This document shows, piece after piece, positions 52,363 through 63,532 of a stretch of DNA of 64,000 nt; positions within the stretch are counted from its first letter, which is position 1, and each line of letters starts with the position of its first letter. Origin of the DNA: Hermatobates lingyangjiaoensis. Taxonomy: Eukaryota > Arthropoda > Insecta > Hemiptera > Hermatobatidae. The stretch is taken from assembly GCA_026182355.1 (NCBI GenBank), contig JAPFBL010000569.1, forward strand, positions 1 through 64,000, written 5' to 3'. Below the pieces are notes generated by a model that was not told the DNA's origin, ran no database searches, and was given only the letters and a program-made list of their open reading frames with translations. Position numbers and translations under genes: made by a program.

Positions 52363-54336
52363 TTTACTTTTGATATTAATTTTACAATTTAATAACGTTA
52401 TATTCAAAAACTGTTTGTCAAATTTATAACAAGTAATTGCTTGACACAAACATCAGGACTGGTCTATTCTCAACAGTATTGTAAATAGAGGCATTAACAG
52501 AAATTGTGAATAATCAATAGTCAGTACTGAACTTAGTTCATGAACTGTTTATATTTTTGCTTTAAATTTCACTAATCATATATATGTTATTGATGAGTTT
52601 GTTTACAAAGACTGAGTCTGAATAGTGGGTATACTCATTTATTTAATCATGGTTAAATAAATCATTAAAATTAATCTTGTGATGTGAAAAGTGAAATATC
52701 TAATGATTAAATTAAACTAAATCCATAATTAATATACTAGAATCAACTATTCAAGTTTTAAGCAGATGAGATTTATAAACATGTTTTTGTTGTATGAAAT
52801 TTATAAGTGACTTCCTATTCATGAGGAATAGAAAGGTAGAGTGAGCTAGAAACTCGGAATTATCAGAAACAACAAACTGCCGAGCTAACTTGTCTGACGT
52901 CTGACAGACACACGTTTGTAAAATGAACCAAGGGAGGAACTCTACACTGTTTAAAGAATTACGAGTCTCAGCCGAAGATATGCTAAGGGCGTGAGCAGTA
53001 AGTGTCTTCAGTACGACATTCTAAGTGTAACATTTAACTAACTCAGCATTTTATGGTTTAGAAGTAAAAAAACAAGATCCTATGAAGAAATGAGTAATAC
53101 ATTGACTATGACTATGATTCAAATATTATTTCATCGTAGATAAAATATGGTGAAATCAACTATCTGGTGCACTGAAAATAGATCAAATATTTCAACCTGA
53201 GTGATGTGAGTGTAATCGAATTGTGTAACATTGATTAATATCAAGACAATGAGGGCAGTTTATCAATGTCAGGCACTCTGCATGAAGTCAGGGCAGAGCC
53301 GGAGACTACAAGTCTGTAGCAATCAGCGGAGGGAAAGTCAGTTCGACGCAAAACTAACCAGCCACTTCCGACAAGAAGTTGATATTCAGTCTACAGACAA
53401 TAGTGAGGTAGTATCCGGATCACTTAGAGGAGATGCTAAGTCCCGACTGATGAGAGGAATTCAGAATATTCTATGCATGAAATGCGAATCACTTAATGCT
53501 ATCATATATTGAAATTTTTAGGCTCCAAACCTACAAATGAATGTTTGGTGGTTACTATCTGTAGGCTACTATGAGTTTAACTTAAGAATATCGTTTGATA
53601 TTACAAGCTTCGAACAATGTCATATTTCACTGCTAAATGTCACTATTTTCAACTGACGTATAGATTTAGTACTTAGGCTGGAAGTACTAAGAAGAAGCTC
53701 GGGAGTGCGTGCGAAGGATGTCACTATAGCGAAATTCTGTCTCAGTCATATGATTTCATATTAGTAAAACAAAAAAAAAAGGTAAGCATTTATTTTTTTA
53801 CTTTCGCAAAAGATAAAAATGATAATACTGGTGTCCTTGAATTTTTTTAAAATTATATTCCAAAATTAATGGAAGGAGTTAATTCTGACTGTAATATTAG
53901 TGACTCACTAAAATGGAATTAGCTAAATGATTGCTCAATGTAAAATGAGAGGAGAATGAAAGGACAATAGCTAGTTAAAGAGCCCTTTAAGGTTGAGAAT
54001 AGATGTTTTGTAAAGCTACAAATTAAGATTAATGGATAGTAGATTTGAGTAAGAATAAGCCATCCCAATTAGAGAGTGCGTGAGAGAGGCAGATAATCTC
54101 CTCATAAAGCCCCAGGCCAATCAAGCCTCTTTATACGATTTGCCTGTTTATCAGTTCTATTGCCAAGAAATCACCTTAATCGTTCTTATCTCTCCTATTG
54201 CTGTTTCCAGCCCGAAAAGGTAATGTAACAAATTAAGTCTGCTCAAGGTTTGCATGTACAAAACATATCCTAGAGAAACACATTTCATACTAATATGTCC
54301 ACAGTATTAATACAATGCAATTTAACAGAAATCTTT
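52363..54336. other. 2 kb unassigned
   Basis: A 93-residue plus frame at 53231-53512 (RRESQFDAKLTSHFRQEVD, VVSGSLRGDAKSRLMRGI) is balanced in composition but unrecognised and has no clear splice borders. Confidence 0.35.
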
Positions 54337-54712
54337 TTAGAAATTATATATATTTGTATATTTAGGAAGCAGACCTTCGTTAAGGCATACACAATTAAAT
54401 TTTTTACCTATTTCTTTTCTTTCGCATTTCTTGGACAGCTTTTCCAATGTTCTTAAGGCTTTCTTCCATTTATCAGGTGTTGAATGTATGAATTCGCCAA
54501 AATAACTACTATCAAAATTCATAGTAGCATCAAAATATCATATGAATTTTGACAGTAGTTCTTTTGTTGAACTTATACATTCAACACCTGTCAAATGGAA
54601 GAAAGCACTAAGAACGTTGGAAAATATATATATATATTGTTAAAAATATGGTCATATTTTTAACAATGTGTGTTAGAGGAAGGACTGCTACCAAAATTTA
54701 CCAATATATATA
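54337..54712. mobile_element. PLE leader foldback, family R
   Basis: The left arm (minus) encodes GEFIHSTPDKWKKALRTLEK and FNCVCLNEGLLPKYTNIY. The right arm (plus) repeats it in part, with a TA tract and a short gttaaaaatatg hairpin inserted. The ribozyme is not recognisable. TA/TG microsatellites follow at 54705-54803. Confidence 0.7.
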
Positions 54713-54723
54713 TACATACATAT

Positions 54724-54772
<49 letters not shown>

Positions 54773-54803
54773 GTGTGTGTGTGTGTGTGTGTATGTGTGT
54801 GTA
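54705..54803. repeat. (TA)n and (TG)n microsatellite
   Basis: TA-rich to about 54768, then about 14 TG units with one TA. Confidence 0.95.
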
Positions 54804-54891
54804 ATCACTATAAAAAAAATGAAATTGTACTTAGGTGACAGTTTAATAAGAGTCTCGTTATTTCGTCTGTACAATACAATATATCTCTAAT

Positions 54892-54929
54892 CCTGAACAT
54901 GTTACAAGTGTCCAACACGAATCATCAGG
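54892..54929 (-). ncRNA. Hammerhead-like remnant
   Basis: CUGAUGA, helix II GUGU/ACAC, then GUAAC and palindrome ACAUGU. Helix I is not evident; probably a dead PLE end. Confidence 0.35.
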
Positions 54930-56012
54930 GCTATTCAATAATTTAAAAAAAAATGATCTTGCATTATATGTTTTCAGTTATATACATAGTTTTAGTGGAG
55001 AGAAAACAGATAGATATATTGGTTAATACTCCACCTCATCTGAACACTGGTTCTAGTGTTAGTAGATACTCTTCAGGGCCTTAACCACCAGCTATCGTAT
55101 ATTGCTAAGTTTCTGCTCTATAGGGTTTAGCTGAGAACTATAATATAGAGTGGTCAAGAAAATCGAATCTAAAACTTCAACTACTGTCATGACTGTGAAG
55201 TTAGATAAATAAGTGGTATTATCTACTAATGTATAGCAAGGACCTTCAAACAATGCACCAAACTCTTACCAAAATCATTTACGAAATGTTCTCATTCATT
55301 TTTAGAAACTTTTAACTCATTCGGTAAACAAATTATTGATAATTATACAAAGAAGTGACTCAAAAAACCTTTTGGGGAAGAGATCGATGACATTTGCTGC
55401 ACCCAGGTTTACGTTCTATCAAAATATTGAGGTTACATTGGCCTCAGGTCAGGGCAACATTCAAGGGTTTAACCCTTCTGCATCGCCGACAGCGTTTGAT
55501 GTAATTGAGCACATCTTGTTACTGGCCTATGAGATAATACATACAAATTACCCGTTGATAAATCTTCTTATTACGTAAATGACTCACATGGTGCAGAGCG
55601 ATTTCCTATTTATATTAACAGTATAAATACTAAGTGAATATCTAGATTATCCAATATTTCTTTTGATGACTGTACTAATTTTATCGGATTAAAAGTCGTG
55701 GCTTGTTGCTTACTAGAACTTCAAGATACCTTCTTTTTCAAGAAATGGATAAGAGGTTAAACTAGACTGCAAACCCTTCAACCAAATGACCGTAGTAGCA
55801 GGTTATTTCCCGAAAACGACATAGGCCCTTACAACTCCTTAACACAAAATACGTTGCTCCCTAAAACTATTTAACCCTTCCTCTTCTTGGGAGTTTCCTC
55901 CTTCTTCTTCCTACCTCCCACTATTTCTAATAGTCCATCACCTTCCTACTCAAAAGCATTAAATCCCCAATTCCTTCACTCACTCACTCTTCTTGACAAC
56001 ACTAACCCTTTT
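54930..56012. other. Unassigned spacer
   Basis: An 80-residue plus frame at 55336-55578 has no recognisable family. 55860-56000 is C/T-rich. Confidence 0.4.
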
Positions 56013-56450
56013 TACTTTACTATAAGTAAAGTATAGTGATCGTGAAAAAATTCGATCTCGAGATTTTCACGGAATAACATGTTTTGAGGTCCCAGAAGTC
56101 GTTTTATGACGTTTTTACGATGATGTCTGTGTGTGTGTGGGTGGGTGGGTGGGTGCGTGGTTCGGTGCGTGTGTTAGCATTGCTTGTTACCCGCTACGGT
56201 CCAGAATCTTTGATGGATCAAGTTGATATTTTACACAGAAATGGGCCCCATTTAGACGAAGATCCCTATTGTTTGGGAAGAATTATCCATGATGGGAAAG
56301 TCACTTTTTTTGCCAAAAACCGTTTTTTTTTAAACATTTTTTTCTCCTAAACTGATAACCCTAGAGTTTTGAAATTTTGACATTATCTTTGAGGTTACAA
56401 ATGGAACAAACGAAAAATATATCCAGAATTTTAAAACAACAGCAAATGTT
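56013..56450 (+). mobile_element. PE element, head fragment (copy 1)
   Basis: Starts tactttactataagtaaag, has aattcgatctcgagatttt, a (GT)n(GGGT)n tract near 56122-56162 and cggtccagaatctttgatgg. It is cut at about 438 bp, and the second copy begins three bases later. Confidence 0.85.
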
Positions 56451-56452
56451 TT

Positions 56453-58075
56453 TACTTTACTATAAGTAAAGTATAGTGATCGTGAAAAAATTCGATCTCG
56501 AGATTTTGACGGAATTACATGTTTTGAGGTCCCAGAAGTCGTTTTATGACGTTTTTACGATGATGTCTGTGTGTGGGTGGGTGCGTGGGTGGGTGGGTGC
56601 GTGTGTTAGCATTGCTTGTTACCACGCTACGGTCCAGAATCTTTGATGGATCAAGTTGATATTTTACACAAAAATGGGCCCCATTCAGACGAAGATCCCT
56701 ATTGCTTGGGAAGAATTATGCATGATGGGAAAGTCACTTTTTTTGCCAAAAACCGTTTTTTTTTAAACATTTATTTCTCCTAAACTAATAACCCTAGAGT
56801 TTTGAAATTTTGACATTATCTTTGAGGTTACAAATGGAACAAACGAAAAATATACTTAGAATTTTGAAACAACAAGAAATATTTTTTTTCAATAAAATGT
56901 AAAAATTTTGACTTATAATTGAATCTCAAACCTTGTGAGAGCGATACAAGCCATACTGTTTGACGGACAAGAATGAAACTATGCGTATAGATAGAACATT
57001 ATGTAAGGAATGAGGTGAGATATTTTTTTTTATAATTACATTCGCTAATGGGGCGTTACAGTACGATTTGTGTTTTCAGAAAATGTTTTTTTGACGCTAA
57101 ACGGCTCGTTAAAAAATAATGAAAATTTGACCAAAAATGGAACAAAAAATTAACAATTCATAAAAAAAAAATCATGAAGTTTCAATTACGGGAAAGAGCA
57201 ATAACGATATAAAAACTCTTTGTTTATCCTAGACTAAGAGATCACCTGCTATACTTGTCGAATTTTTTATATTTTTTTACATTGTTTACATTGACTTGGA
57301 AATTTTTTGAGCAAATCCACTGAGATAAAATTGATATTTATAAAGGAATAATTTAAATTGTTTACTGACTTACATGAGATGTAAGAGGAATAATATTGTG
57401 CAGGAAAATAATAACACTCATTAAAAAAAAATTCGTATATATGTTATTTGACAAAGGGGAAGGAAAATGATCTTATTAAATACTAAGAAGCCATAAAATT
57501 CCCAGTATAATAATTCTGTTAAAAACTAAAAATGTAAAAGATAATTCAAAATATAAATCTTTCGTTTAGAGATTAATAACTGTAATTATCGTACATCTTT
57601 AATTAACAAATCAGCTTAAAACAACATTTTCTTCGCTGTTTAAGATGTTTTTCATAGAAAAAAAGGGTATTTCACTGTATCAAATATGAAAATTTTACAT
57701 TAATATTCAATGTAGAAGGATGTCAAGTAAACGATGTAAGAAATCTACTGGCTATTTGAACAATAGCCATGTTCTCTTGTAGGATAATATTTCGTTTCAA
57801 GAAATGTTCACATTGGTTTTTCAAAAATGTTATTACTGCTGTAGTTATACTAATGAAATTATTTGCAAATAATAAATTATTTGTGATGTACAAAAATAAG
57901 CTTATAAATTGATATGTTCTTCAATCACTATCTGTACTACCTCACGAATGCAATGCTAATAATTATATCCCATTTAGATATTTATGTTATGCTTAAATGA
58001 TACGTTATGTTTTATATACTCAAGAAATTTGACATTGAGTTACTTATAGTAAAGTAGAGTGTAGGCCACTCCAGA
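56453..58075 (+). mobile_element. PE element, full-length (copy 2)
   Basis: Runs from tactttactataagtaa to ttacttatagtaaagta (58040-58056), the reverse complement, followed by gagtgtaggccactccaga. No ORF longer than about 90 residues. It forms the left arm of a 1.6-kb inverted repeat with 58546-60213. Confidence 0.85.
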
Positions 58076-58545
58076 TTTTTTTTTCAATAAAATGTAAAAA
58101 TTTTGACTTATAATTCAATTTCAAACCTTGTGAGAGCGATACAAGCCATACTGTTTGACGGACAAGAATGAAACTATGCCTATAAATAGAACATTATATG
58201 GAGAATGAGTTGAGATATTTTTTTTCAAAATTACATTCGCTAAAGGGGCGTTACAGTACGATTTGTGTTTTCAGAAAATGTTTTTTTGACGCTAAACGGC
58301 TCGTTAAAAAATAATGAAAATTTTACCAAAAATGGAACAAAAAATTAGCAATTCATAAAAAAAAATCATGAAGTTTCAATTACGGGAAAGAGCAATAACG
58401 ATATAAAAACTCTTTGTTTATCCTAGACTAAGAGATCACCTGCTATACTTGTCGAATTTTTTGTATTTTTTTACATTGTTTACATTGACTTAGAAATTTT
58501 TTGAGCGAATCCATTGAGATAAAATTGATGTTTCTAATGGAAAAA
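58076..58545 (+). repeat. Internal module X of the PE element, extra copy
   Basis: Repeats about 56885-57350 (caataaaatgtaaaaatttt, ggacaagaatgaaac, acgctaaacggctcg) in the same orientation. It is bordered by ggccactccagattttt on the left and the exact inverse aaaaatctggagtggcc on the right. Confidence 0.85.
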
Positions 58546-60213
58546 TCTGGAGTGGCCTACACTCTACTTTACTATAAGTAACTTAATGTCAAATTTCTTG
58601 AGTATATAAAACATAACGTCTCATTTAAGCATAACGTAAACATCTAAATGGGATATAATTATTAGCCTGTCATTCCTGAGGTAGTACAGATAGTGATTGA
58701 AGGACATATCAATTTATAAGCTTATTTTTGTACATCACAAATAATTTATTATTTGCAAACAATTTCATTAGTATAACTACAGCAGTAATAACATTTTTGA
58801 AAAACCAATGTGAACATTTCTTGAAACGAAATATTATCCTACAAGAGAACATGGCTATTGTTCAAATAGCCAGTAGATTTCTTACATCGTTTACTTGACA
58901 TCCTTCTACATTGAATATTAATGTAAAATTTTCAAATTTGAAACAGTAAAATACTCTTTTTTTTCTCTGAAAAACTTCTTAAAACAGCGAAGAAAATGTT
59001 GTTTTAAGGTGATTTGTTAATTAAAGATGTACGATAATTACAGTTATTAATCTCTAAACGAAAGATTTATATTTTGAATTATCTTTTTTACATTTTTGGT
59101 TTTTAACAGAATTATTATACTGGGAATTTTATGGCTTCTTAGTATTTAATAAGATCATTTTCCTTCCCCTTTGTCAAATAACATATATACGAATTTTTTT
59201 TTAATGAGTGTTATCATTTACCTGCACAATATTATTCCTCTTACAACTCTTATAAGTCAATAATATATTTTCATTTTTCCATTAGAAACATCAATTTTAT
59301 CTCAGTGGATTCGCTCAAAAAATTTCTAAGTCAATGTAAACAATGTAAAAAAATACAAAAAATTCGACAAGTATAGCAGGTGATCTCTTAGTCTAGAATA
59401 AACAAACAGTTTTTATATCGTTATTGCTCTTTCCCGTAATTGAAACTTCATGAATTTTTTTTTATGAATTGCTAATTGTTTGTTCCATTTTCGGCCAAAT
59501 TTTCATTATTTTTTAACGAGCCGTTTAGCGTCAAAAAATCATTTTTTGAAAACACAAATCGTACTGTAACGCCCCTTTAGCGAAAGTAATTTCAAAAAAA
59601 AATATCTCAACTCATTTGCCATATAATGTTCTATTTGTAGGCATAGTTTCATTCTTGTCCGTCAAACAGTATGGCTTGTATCGCTCTTACAAGGTTTGAG
59701 ATTGAATTATAAGTCAAAATTTTTACATTTTATTGAAAAAAAAATATTTCCTGTTGTCTTAAAATTCTGAATATATTTTTCGTTTGTTGCATTTGTAACT
59801 TCAAAGATAATGTCAAAATTTCAAAACTCTAGGGTTATCAGTTTAGGAGAAATAAATGTTTTAAAAAAAACGGTTTTTGGCAAAAAAAGTGACTTTCCCA
59901 TCATGCATAATTCTTCCCAAACAATAGGGATCTTTGTCTAAATGGGGCCCATTTTTGTGTAAAATATCAACTTGATCCATCAAAGATTCTGGACCGTAGC
60001 GTGGTAACAAGCAATGCTAACACACGCACCCACCCACGCACCCACCCACCCACGCACCCACCCACCCACCCACCCACCCACCCACACACACACAGACATC
60101 ATCGTAAAAACGTCATAAAACGACTTCTGGGACCTCAAAACATGTAATTCCGTCAAAATCTCGAGATCGAATTTTTTCACGATCACTATACTTTACTTAT
60201 AGTAAAGTAAAAA
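58546..60213 (-). mobile_element. PE element, full-length inverted copy (copy 3)
   Basis: Reverse complement of copy 2, from the actctactttactataagtaac end to cgatcactatactttac at 60180-60213. The (CCCA)n tract at 60023-60085 is long enough to form a G-quadruplex on the minus strand. Confidence 0.85.
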
Positions 60214-60948
60214 TGAAAATATATTATTGACTTATAAGAGATAATATTGTAAGAGGAATAATATTGTGCAGGTAAATGATAACACTCATTAAAAATAATT
60301 TGTATATATGTTATTTGACAAAGGGGAAGGAAAATGATCTTATTAAATACTAAGAAGCCATAAAATTCCAAGTATAATAATTCTGTTAAAAACCAAAAAT
60401 GTAAAAGATAATTCAAAATATAAATCTTTCGTTTAGAGATTAATAACTGTAATTATCGTACATCTTTAATTAACAAATCACATTAAAACAACATTTTCTT
60501 CGCTGTTTAAGATGTTTTTCAGTGAAAAAAAGGGTATTTTACTGTTTCAAATATGAAAATTTTACATTAATATTCAATGTAGAAGGATGTCAAGTAAACA
60601 ATGTAAGAAATCTACTGGCTATTTGAACAATAGCCATGTTCTCTTGTAGGATAATATTTTGTTTCAAGAAATGTTCACATTGGTTTTTCAAAAATGTTAT
60701 TACTGCTGTAGTTATACTAATGAAATTATTTGCAAATAATAAATTATTTGTGATGTACAAAAATAAGCTTATAAATTGATATGTCCTTCAATCACTATCT
60801 GTACTACCTCACGAATGCAATGCTAATAATTATATCCCATTTAGATATTTATGTTATGCTTAAATGATACGTTATGTTTTATATACTCAAGAAGTTTGAC
60901 ATTGAGTTACTTATAGTAAAGTAGAGTGCAGGCCACTCCAGATTTTTG
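60214..60948 (+). mobile_element. PE element, 3' part (copy 4)
   Basis: Repeats about 57360-58075 (taagaggaataatattgtgc, ctgttaaaaac, catgttctcttgtagg) and ends with gagttacttatagtaaag and ggccactccagattttt. Confidence 0.85.
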
Positions 60949-62396
60949 AATAATAGTTATCAAAACTTCACGGAATAATCCCGATTTCAACTACAGAATA
61001 ATCAACTACTCAGTCTGCTTCAGTATACTTCTCAGTATACTTCTTGAGTGATTTTTACGCCGTTCAGTGATTGCATATACTTGAATATTTCCAGACTTTC
61101 CCAACACTCTTCTTATTCCTTTTAAGTCTATATTCGTTTGCGAAATATATTTATATATTTTTTAAACTACAATTGATTTTGCACTGAGGTACATACTCTT
61201 TAAAAAGTATATATGTTATATGTTTCTTTCAGTTTTAATTTTAATTTTGATGGAGCTAAAAAAAAAAAATTGATGTCAATATGAGTGAAGTAAATTTATA
61301 ATATTTACTTATCAAGTGTTGAAAATAACACTAAGTGTTTGAGTGAGAGGTGTATTAAATATAGCAATGGAAACTTGGTCCATGAAATAGGTTTTGACTT
61401 TGTGACCTGCAGGAGCCATGCAACAATCGATTTCCTGACAAAACTTGTCGCCATTACGGAGAGAAGGGTTAACAGGCTTGTGCTGGCCAAACGAACCCAC
61501 TTGGCAGAGTCGAGGCGTGCATTGGAGTCTTGCCTTTGAGGCGTAGAGCTGCGCGCGTCAAGGCAGTGACCCAGCGACTGACTCATGAATCATGTCTGCC
61601 TGCCTGTCCCAAATTAAATGCTAGTTAAGTAGAAATACAAACAGCAATTGATTTAGGAAATAGTTAGGGGCATCTAAAGTAGTGAAAAAACCTCTATCAA
61701 AAAAAAAAACCTGTCCAAATCTGTTTATTAATCTATCTGTTTGAGAAGTGTTTTCTTCATTTAATATGAAGAGAAAACAAAATCCGGACTAATCATTTTA
61801 GCGTATTCCAATGTCATTAACTTGGTAATGTGTGGTCAAAGTAATTGATTGAATGATTCCCATGTGACTAGAATCATTACAGTAATTATGATGAACGGTT
61901 TTCGTTTAGTTTCTAACCCTAAGTTACTTGTTTTGATGGTTCCTAATAAAGATACAGGCTCTTCTTAAGAAATGACGAGTAAAGTCATAAATCATCACAC
62001 AAATATTCTTAACATTTTAATCATTTGATAAGTTCTAGTTTAAATAGTTTTTCTCATTGATAACCGAACAATATGTTTAAATCTTCAAAAATCGGTTATT
62101 TCAAATATATTAAAAAACAGTAATTAACAGGACAATAAAATATAGGTATAAACAGAAAACCAAATCCCCCAACAATAATCAATTCATATCCCATTTTGTC
62201 AAACATTTAGTCACCAATAACCACCAATTTTACCCAGACCAAAAAATACAAATATGACATAGAAACAATAAATTCAGTAAAATAACTATTTTGGAAGGGT
62301 ATGAAATTAACAAATTAGTGCGCGATAATTCTTCTACTTGCCAGAATGAGCAAATTCTTATGTGTACAGCTTTTCTTAATTTATATATATATATAT
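60949..62396. other. Unassigned, with a coding-like patch
   Basis: 61339-61539 (plus) reads IDFLTKLVAITERRVNRLVL and AKRTHLAESRRALESCL, preceded by an acceptor-like ttgtgacctgcag. It is helical, charged and GC-balanced, but it ends at a stop without a donor. I leave it unassigned. The rest is AT-rich with nothing recognised. Confidence 0.35.
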
Positions 62397-62577
62397 CAAT
62401 GATCAAACCACAATAAGAAATGGGAAAACAAGACTAAGATCTTTCAACCGTAACAAGTTGGGTTTTTGACTCTGACGAAGACCGCTTGTTACGGTTGAAA
62501 GATCTTAGTCTTGTTTTCCCATTTCTTATTGTGGTTTGATCATTGATTGTTGTTTCACGTGTTTATGTGAAATCTTT
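62397..62577 (+). mobile_element. Short ribozyme foldback, family M (copy 9)
   Basis: The left arm breaks inside its ribozyme (after ccgtaacaag). The right arm and tail (ttgttgtttcacgtg, tttatgtgaaatc) are complete. (TA)n on both sides. Confidence 0.85.
62468..62510 (+). ncRNA. Hammerhead ribozyme motif (M9, right arm)
   Basis: GACU/AGUC, CUGACGA, GACCG/CGGUU, GAAA, AGAUCU, all intact. Confidence 0.75.
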
Positions 62578-62599
62578 TATATATATATATATATATATA

Positions 62600-62760
62600 G
62601 ACAGGTTTCGTTGAACACGATAGAGTATTTCCTCTGGATAATTTTCCTTGCAACTTTTTCCAGTTTGCGGAAGATCCTTTTTTCGTTGTTAGAACAACGG
62701 TTTATGTATGTCGACGCGTTTTGACTGTCGGCTGCAATCATTTTCAAGATATGGTATGGA
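62600..62760 (-). mobile_element. PLE terminal fragment, family Q
   Basis: Minus strand: ribozyme then the leader NNEKRIFRKLEKVARKIIQ, RKYSIVFNETC, ending in (TA)n. Single copy. Confidence 0.65.
62710..62755 (-). ncRNA. Hammerhead-like motif (family Q)
   Basis: Variant core CUUGAAAAU, helix II GAUUG/CAGUC (one G-U pair), AAAA in place of GAAA, palindromic helix III ACGCGU, C. Confidence 0.45.
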
Positions 62761-63532
62761 GTTAGGTTGGGTGGTTGTTTAGTAAAGTATAAAAATCTTC
62801 ATGTCTTAAGAGAATCATTCCAGGTTGCTTTATCTCTTATTGTGGAAAGCTTTCTAATATTGAATTAAAACTAAATTATAAATATTTTAATTATTATATT
62901 AAAATATATATGTTTTAACTAACTTAAGTAGACCGAAATATTAATACATGCACAATTTGAACACCACACGGGTTAGGAAGTTTGTCGTACCTTGTTTATC
63001 GGTGATATAGCCACACAACTGGTTTTGAGTCGTAAATCTTCAAGAGGGACTGAAGCGCACGTGAACTGGTACACAAGGTGACTTCTGGGGGGAGGTTTCT
63101 GAGTATCAGACTCTGAGTTCGTTTCCTTTCATAAGAAATTCTGATTTTAGTTCTGTATTTTCATTAGTGGTAGTGACATTGTTATTGATAATTTTCTTTA
63201 AAACTCTTCTTGTTTACACAGATTATGGATAAGTCCCCTACAGTAAAGATATATGTCCCGCTCTTAATTGGGTGCTACTTTTTCATACAACTCCAAATAT
63301 CATTTGTTAACGACTGATCACAAAATAATCCCTAATGAAGCTGCTAAAATTATTAAAAATTCACAAATGCTATATGCATTAACAAATTGTAGCAGTAGTC
63401 TTATAACCTAACCGAAAAAGAAAATATCTATTATTTTAAGCCATAAATACAGTGATTATAAGAATTTGAATAATATAATTACCATAATTTATAATATTAA
63501 TATTACGTATTTGATTTTAAACCATACTAATC
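62761..63532. other. Unassigned spacer
   Basis: Nothing recognised. Confidence 0.45.

Noticed and set aside
53231..53512. 93-residue frame as a host exon
   Set aside because: No supported acceptor and donor around it and no recognisable family.
56084..56350. 88-residue frame with VCVWVGGWVRG
   Set aside because: It lies in the non-coding PE element and reads through its GT/GGGT tract; not kept in the other copies.
28648..62577. CRISPR-like arrays of the repeated 43-nt word
   Set aside because: Copies are inverted pairs scattered over tens of kilobases in eukaryotic DNA, without spacers or cas genes.
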